Assembly (NCBI GenBank): GCA_030612785.1
Contig: JAUWNF010000257.1
Span: 1-5,653, forward strand
DNA length: 5,653 nt
Source of the DNA: Phycisphaerales bacterium
GTDB lineage: Bacteria > Planctomycetota > Phycisphaerae > UBA1845
Reading direction: 5' to 3'
The position numbers and the translations under genes were made by a program. Position 1 is the first letter of the stretch. The number at the start of each line of letters is the position of its first letter. Of the stretch, positions 1 through 4,377 are shown in pieces. The notes below the pieces were generated by a model. That model did no database searches. It was not told where the DNA came from and saw only the letters and a program-made list of their open reading frames with translations.

Positions 1-85
1 TCGCCCTTTCAGGGCTTACGTTTCTTCGGGCAAATCCCGCCCCAGGGCGTTGCCCTGGGCTATCGTAGTACGCCCCTTCAGGGCG
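1..85. repeat. Palindromic interspersed repeat element (REP/BIME-like), open at the left edge
   Basis: Three short hairpin-forming palindromes lie close together. At 3-15, gccct and agggc flank a ttc loop. At 41-59 there is a perfect 8-bp stem, cccagggc/gccctggg, with a 3-base gtt loop. At 71-85, cgccc and gggcg flank a 5-base loop. The first and third are versions of one sequence, cgcccYttcagggc at 2-15 and 71-84, differing at one base and spaced 69 bases apart. The window therefore starts inside what may be a longer array with a 69-base period. No reading frame here looks genuine. The form resembles REP/BIME elements, and similar repeats are familiar from planctomycete genomes; both comparisons are from memory. 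The element lies downstream of the cyclase gene, where it could affect mRNA ends. The rest of the gap up to the heptamer array (86-162) shows nothing I recognise. Confidence 0.6.
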
Positions 86-162
86 AAGAAGACCATCGGC
101 GCGCGGGAGACAATCGCTCGGCGACGGAACGCTCAAAAGGCTGCCTAATGTGTCACGGACCC

Positions 163-246
163 CCCTGGCCCCTGGACCTTGGCCCCTGGACTTTGGACCT
201 TGGACCTTGGACTTTGGACCTTGGACTTCAGACGTCGGACTTGACC
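163..246. repeat. Heptanucleotide tandem repeat array, consensus cYYtgga, overlapping the 3' end of the cyclase gene
   Basis: Twelve consecutive 7-base units can be read. Nine are close copies (163-225): ccctggc, ccctgga, ccttggc, ccctgga, ctttgga, ccttgga, ccttgga, ctttgga, ccttgga. Three are degenerate (226-246): cttcaga, cgtcgga, cttgacc. On the minus strand the unit reads TCCAAGG or TCCAAAG. The degenerate units contain the last codons and the stop codon (228-230) of the cyclase gene, so the array is its immediate 3' untranslated region. Read on the plus strand it gives a spurious repeat-peptide frame. It resembles the short tandemly repeated heptamer (STRR) class described in cyanobacteria, by period only. 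Copy number may vary between strains. Confidence 0.85.
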
Positions 247-2126
247 TGGTAGAGTTTGTGCGTGCCTTTGCAGCCACGAATCTCCACCTGCTTCCAATAG
301 TCCACCGTAAAGTCGTCGGGCAGGAGTTCCCGGACCGCCTCGCTGATGAGGATTTCACCGCCGGTGGTCAACCCTTCGATCCGCGCCGCCAGATTAATCG
401 TGTGGCCGACAACCGTGTAGTTGGAACGTTCGCGCGACCCGATGTGACCGGCAGCCGCGGGCCCGGTATGAATACCGATACCGCAAGCCAGGGCTTGTTC
501 GCCTCGTTGCGTGCGGCGCCGATTCAACTCCGCCAGTTGCCGTTTGATGGACACCGCCGTGCGCACGGCGCGGACCGCATGGTCCGGTTGGGCAAGGGGA
601 ACGGAGAAAACCGCCATCACTTCATCGCCCACGAACTTGTCGATGAAGCCGTCGTATTCGAAGATGGCTGAGGTTATGTGGTTGAAGTACTCATTCAGCA
701 TGACCGCAACCCGGTCGGGGGTCAGTTCGCCGGTCGCCGCCGTGAATCCCCGCAGATCGCAGAACAGGACCGAGACGTCGCGCACCTGCGTACGTTCGAT
801 TTGCCCGGGATCGGCCTTGACGGCCTCCAGCACGGCATGCGAAACGCTCCGCCCCAACATGGCTTCGATCCGGCGGGCCCGCTCGGCCAACCGCCCGGTC
901 TCGGCACTGAGGAGAATCCATTGGGCCGCCAGACCGCTGCCCAGCGACAGTCCCATCGCCGTCAGGGGACCGGCCAGCGGAACCAGAACATGGTGCTCGA
1001 ACAGTGCAAAGGACGCATAGGTCCATCCGCCCACGAAAAAGATGATCCCCGCACCGAGATAGAGCGCCAACCACAGCGCGCTGTGGCGATGTTGCCACCA
1101 TTCTCGTCGGCTCCATGCGAACAGGCCCGCCGCCAGCCCCAGCACCGCTACCAACCACCGGCGCGCGGGGTCCTCCGCGAGGGACGATCGAAACCACCGG
1201 TCATCCAGAATCTGAGCGATGACGTTGACGTGGTAATAGACGCCCGGAACGAGCTCCGTCGACAGAGGCATCGAGAAGAAATCCTCGATCGCGCGGGTTA
1301 CACCTATGAGCACAATCGCCCCATCGATCGATTCCGGGTCGAACCGGTTGCGCACCACGTCCTCGAACGCGAGCGTGGTCCAGGCATCCGCGTCGGTCGA
1401 TGCATAATCCACCAGTGCCCCGCCCGGAATGCTGCGGTTGCCAACGCGCGTGGCGAAATCTCCGCAAGTGATGCCGGCCTCGGCGTCGCGCTCCGACATT
1501 CCAAACAGAGCAGTCACCAATGGAAAATGTGGAACATGCCGGGGGGTGCCATCGGTGTTCGCCACCACCAGGCACGACTCCGCCGGCAGTCGGCGCAGAA
1601 CGCCGTCCGCATCCGGATACACCGTGATCGTCCCTTCGGTGGGCGCGGTCTCCAGGAACAGCGCCGGGGCCCGTTTCGTTAGGCCGCCGGTGTGGGTCAC
1701 GCTGAGCACTACGTTTGCACCGGCGATGGCCTCAGCCAAGCGCACATCGTCCGCGGCGTCGGTGAGGTCTTCGAGCCAGAAATCCAGCCCGATCACTAAC
1801 GCGCCGGCGTCGGCCAGATGATCGATTGCCTCCGGGAGGTGTTCGCGAAGTTTGAAGGCTTGCTCGCCATGTTTCAGTTCGCGGCGGCTCTTCTCGGTCA
1901 GTTGCACGATCACGATGTCCGAACGCGCCGGCAACGGACCGCGCGCCCGGAAGCGCCAGTCGATCGTAACGTTTTCGAGCTGGTTGCTCTTTTCGGTGGC
2001 GGCCAGACCGACGCCGATCAGCGCAATCAGCAACGGGGCCCCGACGCTCAGCAGGCGGGCCTGCAACGGTGTTAGCAGGGGGCGGTGCTCCAGGTAGTTC
2101 GTGGCGCTGTTGTCGGCTGAATTCAT
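228..2126 (-). CDS. CHASE2-domain class III adenylate cyclase (membrane receptor cyclase)
   Basis: Predicted to make cAMP from ATP at the inner membrane in response to a signal read outside the cytoplasm. Numbered from the ATG at 2126 (632 residues), the order is: a transmembrane helix at about 26-43; an extracytoplasmic CHASE2-type domain at about 50-315; three transmembrane helices at about 324-339, 350-373 and 381-406; a short linker; and a class III nucleotide cyclase domain at about 445-625. This is the standard CHASE2-cyclase layout. Catalytic residues are visible. The metal-binding aspartates are D457 (LFCDLRGF) and D501 (KFVGDE). The purine-specifying pair is K497 and T571 (YTVVG). 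The transition-state pair is N578 and R582 (NLAAR). A Lys/Thr pair points to ATP rather than GTP. The ATG forms an ATGA overlap with the upstream stop codon, implying translational coupling. A GTG at 2141 would add five residues. Neither start has a clear Shine-Dalgarno sequence. The stop codon lies inside a heptamer array. The family call is secure; the signal is unknown. Confidence 0.93.
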   Translation of the reverse strand: MNSADNSATNYLEHRPLLTPLQARLLSVGAPLLIALIGVGLAATEKSNQLENVTIDWRFRARGPLPARSDIVIVQLTEKSRRELKHGEQAFKLREHLPEAIDHLADAGALVIGLDFWLEDLTDAADDVRLAEAIAGANVVLSVTHTGGLTKRAPALFLETAPTEGTITVYPDADGVLRRLPAESCLVVANTDGTPRHVPHFPLVTALFGMSERDAEAGITCGDFATRVGNRSIPGGALVDYASTDADAWTTLAFEDVVRNRFDPESIDGAIVLIGVTRAIEDFFSMPLSTELVPGVYYHVNVIAQILDDRWFRSSLAEDPARRWLVAVLGLAAGLFAWSRREWWQHRHSALWLALYLGAGIIFFVGGWTYASFALFEHHVLVPLAGPLTAMGLSLGSGLAAQWILLSAETGRLAERARRIEAMLGRSVSHAVLEAVKADPGQIERTQVRDVSVLFCDLRGFTAATGELTPDRVAVMLNEYFNHITSAIFEYDGFIDKFVGDEVMAVFSVPLAQPDHAVRAVRTAVSIKRQLAELNRRRTQRGEQALACGIGIHTGPAAAGHIGSRERSNYTVVGHTINLAARIEGLTTGGEILISEAVRELLPDDFTVDYWKQVEIRGCKGTHKLYQVKSDV

Positions 2127-3247
2127 GGCGAGGACGACCACGCCAGAACGGGGACTTCACCGGTCCACGGGGCGCGTCGGCCCTGAATCCCGGCGGCTGC
2201 GGAGTCCACGACGATCACCACTTGTCCTTCGCGCAGCAGGCTGGCGCCTTGAGCGCTGCGGCGCAGCTTCTCGGCATCCTCGTTGGTGACCACAATCCGC
2301 GTCTTGTGTTCCCCGGAGACGGCGGTCCCTTTGACCACCACACGCCGCCGTGCCCGCCGCCGCGACCGCGTCGCCGGTTGGGACGACGGTTGCGAGGCGG
2401 CGGGTTCCACCTCTGGCGCGGGCTCCGCCCGGGGTTCCGCATACGATGCAAGTCGCGCACGCGGCGGTACCGACTGCTCGGGAGACCAGCGTCCTTCCTC
2501 CACGCTCGTGCGGAGCTGCTCGTAAGTCATGTCCGTTTCGACAAACCGGGCCGGTGCCCGCTGCCTGGCGGCTTGCGCCGATAGTCGGCTGACGTCATAG
2601 AGCAAATCGCCGTTTTCGGTGACGACGACCGGGAACAGCGACGCCTCCAGCCCCGTGCCGCGAGCGTCAATGACCAAGACGCTGTCGGCCACCTCGACGC
2701 GATCCATAACCAGGGCGACGCGCCGGGCGCCGGTGCGCGCCACCACCCGGCGGTGTGCTTCGTGGAACACTGCGGAGACGCTCTTGACACCCCATAGCGG
2801 TACCCGCAAGCGCACCCGCATCTCGGGCGGTTCCAGGTCGGCCAGCCACTTGACCTCCACCACCTCGTGGCCCTTAATCACCCCCTCGAGCATGGTTCGC
2901 CCGTTGGGCATCTCACCCGCGCGACCGCTCGCGTCCACCTTGATGCCCGCGGCGATGGCCAGAGCGTTGCGGGCGGCCACCACCGTGGCGCCGCGCTCGG
3001 CCATCAATTGCCCCTGGTCGTCCGTGCTCTGCGCGATGCCCTTACCCTCCGCGATGATGAATCCCCGAGTCCAGTCGACGTGCCCACCTCGGCACGATTG
3101 ATGGTGGGGAGCGAAACTTGCCGCGATCTCCTCGTAGGCGAGCGCTTCGTCTCCATGAGTTGGAGACACCATGTGCCCGAACCCCAGAACGGCGGTCATC
3201 ATTGCAAGATATGTGTGGTTCATGCGGCACCGGCCTTTCAGCCCCAT
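2123..3247 (-). CDS. Exported protein with LPP20/FlgT-like features, first gene of the cyclase operon
   Basis: Function unknown. Numbered from the ATG at 3247 (374 residues), it has a probable signal peptide at 1-32: K4, R6 and R8, a hydrophobic stretch at about 14-26, then SPTHG before DEA. No lipobox cysteine is seen, so the mature protein is probably periplasmic. Residues about 58-163 (GKGIAQ, then AERGATVVAARNAL, IKGHEVVEVKW and MRVRLRVPL) follow the pattern I associate with LPP20 and FlgT N-terminal domains. About 180-210 contains VLVIDARGTGLEASLFPVV, and about 315-348 contains IVVTNEDAEKL and VVIVVD; these pieces recur in such proteins, from memory. A Pro/Ala/Arg-rich linker occupies about 248-305, with RSRRRARRR near its end. 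An internal ATG at 3223 has GAAAGG ten bases upstream, a better ribosome binding site, but starting there loses the positive n-region, so the start is uncertain. The 3' end overlaps the cyclase start by four bases. The gene is surely real; the domain name is tentative. Confidence 0.8.
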   Translation of the reverse strand: MGLKGRCRMNHTYLAMMTAVLGFGHMVSPTHGDEALAYEEIAASFAPHHQSCRGGHVDWTRGFIIAEGKGIAQSTDDQGQLMAERGATVVAARNALAIAAGIKVDASGRAGEMPNGRTMLEGVIKGHEVVEVKWLADLEPPEMRVRLRVPLWGVKSVSAVFHEAHRRVVARTGARRVALVMDRVEVADSVLVIDARGTGLEASLFPVVVTENGDLLYDVSRLSAQAARQRAPARFVETDMTYEQLRTSVEEGRWSPEQSVPPRARLASYAEPRAEPAPEVEPAASQPSSQPATRSRRRARRRVVVKGTAVSGEHKTRIVVTNEDAEKLRRSAQGASLLREGQVVIVVDSAAAGIQGRRAPWTGEVPVLAWSSSP

Positions 3248-3290
3248 TGGGCGGTGTGGGAATCCCTGACTTCCGCAAGCGATGCTCGGA

Positions 3291-3318
3291 ATTCTACCAG
3301 CTTACCGATTCTTGTCAG
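3291..3318 (-). promoter_or_regulatory. Candidate sigma70-type promoter for the exported protein/cyclase operon
   Basis: On the minus strand a -35 CTGACA (3318-3313) and a -10 TAGAAT (3296-3291) are separated by 16 bases. Each matches the TTGACA/TATAAT consensus at five of six positions. Transcription would begin near 3284, giving a leader of about 37 bases to the ATG at 3247, or about 61 to the ATG at 3223. No second promoter is evident inside the operon. This is found by eye, and promoter consensus in the likely host phylum is poorly known to me. Confidence 0.45.
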
Positions 3319-3337
3319 GGGTTATGCATGGTATGAT
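3309..3337 (+). promoter_or_regulatory. Candidate extended -10 promoter for the FKBP lipoprotein gene
   Basis: The -10 candidate TATGAT (3332-3337) is preceded by TG and one base (3329-3331), forming an extended -10 that can work with a weak -35. At the usual 17-base spacing the -35 would be TTCTTG (3309-3314), a poor match. A better match, TTGTCA (3312-3317), sits only 14 bases away. The start of transcription would be near 3344, about 35 bases before the ATG. Its -35 region overlaps that of the divergent operon promoter. Confidence 0.35.
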
Positions 3338-3362
3338 CCGGGATTACGCGGCGGGTGGGGGG

Positions 3363-3369
3363 GGAGGAG
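3363..3369 (+). promoter_or_regulatory. Ribosome binding site of the FKBP lipoprotein gene
   Basis: GGAGGAG lies 9 bases before the ATG at 3379. This is a strong Shine-Dalgarno match and the main reason for choosing that start over the GTG at 3355. It grows directly out of a run of eight G residues (3357-3364), so its first two bases are part of a homopolymer. Confidence 0.7.
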
Positions 3370-3378
3370 TTCGCGCGA

Positions 3379-3984
3379 ATGAGGATCGTATTAGGGAGTG
3401 CTTCGATGGCTTGTCGAATCGGCTCGATCGTTGTGTTTGCGGCTTGGCTGACCGGCTGCGTCGAGGTTGCCAGAATCCTGGGCCCCGAATCGGGGTCCAC
3501 GCCGGTTTTCTACTACAGCAGCCCAGAGGAGAGCGACAGCGCCGACCAAAATCAAAACGATGACGCGGGCGATAACACCAACGACAATGACGCCGAGGAC
3601 GAATCCCCGATCTTCGGGGGAATTGGCGACATCCCCCTTCTGGAAGAGGGGGAACCCATCACCACGGACTCCGGGTTGACCTACATTGACATCGAGGTGG
3701 GACAAGGACCGCAGCCCGAACCCGCAGCCCGGGTGACCGTCAACTACGTCGGCTGGCTGACCGACGGGACCGAGTTCGATAGCGGGGATTCCGTCCAGTT
3801 CGGTCTCAATGGGGTGATCGATGGGTGGACCGAGGGCGTCGGCTCCATGCAGGGGGGGGGGCGGCGGCGCCTGTTAATCCCGCCTGAGTTAGGCTACGGC
3901 GAGACGGGGAGCCCCCCAACAATCCCCCCCGATGCCACGCTGATCTTCGACATAGAGCTGCTCGATTTCGAGAACGGGTCCTGA
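3379..3984 (+). CDS. Lipoprotein FKBP-type peptidyl-prolyl cis-trans isomerase
   Basis: Predicted to catalyse prolyl bond isomerisation during protein folding while anchored by lipid in the cell envelope. It has 201 residues. A lipoprotein signal peptide ends in the lipobox LTGC, with C27 as the lipidated residue. A disordered, acidic Asn/Asp-rich spacer follows at about 48-76. A single FKBP domain fills about 92-197. Residues matching the FKBP12 active site are visible: Y123 (VNYVGW), F133 and D134 (TEFDSG), V146, I147 and W150 (VIDGW), Y173 (LGYG) and F190 (TLIFDIELL). The FKBP12 F46 position appears to be V139. It is a small single-domain form without the dimerisation domain of FkpA-like proteins. 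An ATG at 3406, also behind a G-rich site, would give an 18-residue signal peptide and is a real alternative. The gene is transcribed away from the cyclase operon and towards the malic enzyme gene. Its catalytic domain contains a G10 run. Confidence 0.93.
   Translation: MRIVLGSASMACRIGSIVVFAAWLTGCVEVARILGPESGSTPVFYYSSPEESDSADQNQNDDAGDNTNDNDAEDESPIFGGIGDIPLLEEGEPITTDSGLTYIDIEVGQGPQPEPAARVTVNYVGWLTDGTEFDSGDSVQFGLNGVIDGWTEGVGSMQGGGRRRLLIPPELGYGETGSPPTIPPDATLIFDIELLDFENGS
3852..3861 (+). repeat. G10 homopolymer inside the FKBP coding region
   Basis: Ten consecutive G residues encode the end of Q158 and G159-G161, within the conserved Met-Gln-Gly-Gly-Gly loop of the FKBP fold. The glycines are conserved in the family, but the all-GGG codon choice is not required. 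Gain or loss of one G brings a stop codon within about ten codons. It is a candidate slippage site and also a place where sequencing error is likely. Confidence 0.8.
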
Positions 3985-4033
3985 GGATTGACCGCGGAGC
4001 ACGCACGGCAAGCGTTTGGTGAGCGCAAAAAGT

Positions 4034-4105
4034 AGGCCAACGGCGCTCTTCCAGGTTCGGGCCGGAGAGGGGAATGATACGGAAGAGCATTGATGCCGTT
4101 GGCCT
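4034..4105. terminator. Large imperfect palindrome, probable bidirectional terminator between convergent genes
   Basis: The arms are aggccaacggc (4034-4044) plus gctcttcc (4045-4052), and ggaagagc (4081-4088) plus gccgttggcct (4095-4105). They pair perfectly over 19 bp, except for six unpaired bases (attgat, 4089-4094) on the right side. The loop is 28 bases. On the plus strand the stem is followed by a pyrimidine-rich tract (about 4107-4135) rather than a clean T-run. On the minus strand it is followed by ACTTTTTG (4034-4027). It lies 49 bases after the FKBP stop and about 270 bases after the malic enzyme stop, as expected for a shared terminator. The long loop and the bulge are unusual for an intrinsic terminator, so a structured RNA or a recombination site remains possible. 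Confidence 0.5.
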
Positions 4106-4357
4106 GTCTTAGCTCTCTTCTCTTTTCTTATCTCATTAAACTCTTCGTCCTCGTGAGAACATTATAGCAATCATCATGCCGCGCGTCCAATAACGAACTG
4201 AGCTTTTGGCAGGCCGCCGGAAGGCCGTTGCGGACCCAACGATGGGCCCTCCCTGCCTGAAATACGCGCTATCCGAGTGCCTGGGAGGCGCCTCATTAAC
4301 GGTCTCTGGGTAGTTTCTCAGCACTGGTGAGGAAGATTCCGCGGGTCGCTCACCGGG
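4106..4357. other. Intergenic region without a recognisable gene
   Basis: This is the larger part of the 391-base gap between the FKBP gene (ends 3984) and the malic enzyme gene (ends 4376). It begins with a polypyrimidine stretch (about 4107-4146). After that I see only weak inverted repeats: ggcagg/cctgcc (4208-4213 with 4252-4257) and ggtgag/ctcacc (4326-4331 with 4349-4354). A 62-codon minus-strand frame (4136-4324) starts with GTG, lacks a ribosome binding site and resembles no protein I know. No tRNA signature is visible. It may be plain 3' untranslated sequence or a decayed gene. Confidence 0.5.
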
Positions 4358-4377
4358 AATAGGGCGTTTACCCTATT
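4358..4377 (-). terminator. Small hairpin overlapping the malic enzyme stop codon
   Basis: AATAGGG and CCCTATT form a perfect 7-bp stem with a 6-base loop. The TAA stop codon (4378-4376 on the minus strand) lies at its start. No T-run follows on the minus strand, so it does not qualify as a classical intrinsic terminator. It could be a 3'-end stabilising hairpin. Confidence 0.3.

Noticed and set aside
1..246. Possible CRISPR array
   Set aside because: The repeats are either 7-base direct tandems or palindromes with a 69-base period and only two copies. There are no regular unique spacers.
150..671. Plus-strand 173-codon frame with a repeated GPWTLDF peptide
   Set aside because: The repeat peptide is the heptamer array read in three frames, and the remainder is antisense to the cyclase catalytic domain.
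678..1682. Plus-strand 334-codon frame
   Set aside because: It is antisense to the clearly genuine cyclase gene. Long antisense frames are expected at high GC, and the protein is Arg/Gln/Pro-rich with no familiar domain.
3355..3378. GTG at 3355 as the start of the FKBP lipoprotein
   Set aside because: The first codons would run through the G8 tract and the Shine-Dalgarno sequence that serves the ATG at 3379, and the signal peptide would be unusually long.
4054..4066. ggttcgggcc as a tRNA T-arm
   Set aside because: No acceptor stem, D-arm or anticodon arm can be placed around it; it is the loop of the larger palindrome.
4034..4105. Integron attC site as a firm call
   Set aside because: The ends GGCCAAC/GTTGGCC each miss the R-box consensus at one base, the spacer is asymmetric, and no integrase or cassette array is in view.
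4136..4324. Minus-strand 62-codon frame in the intergenic gap
   Set aside because: It has a GTG start with no ribosome binding site, no recognisable similarity, and overlaps weak inverted repeats. It is too short to support without comparison data.
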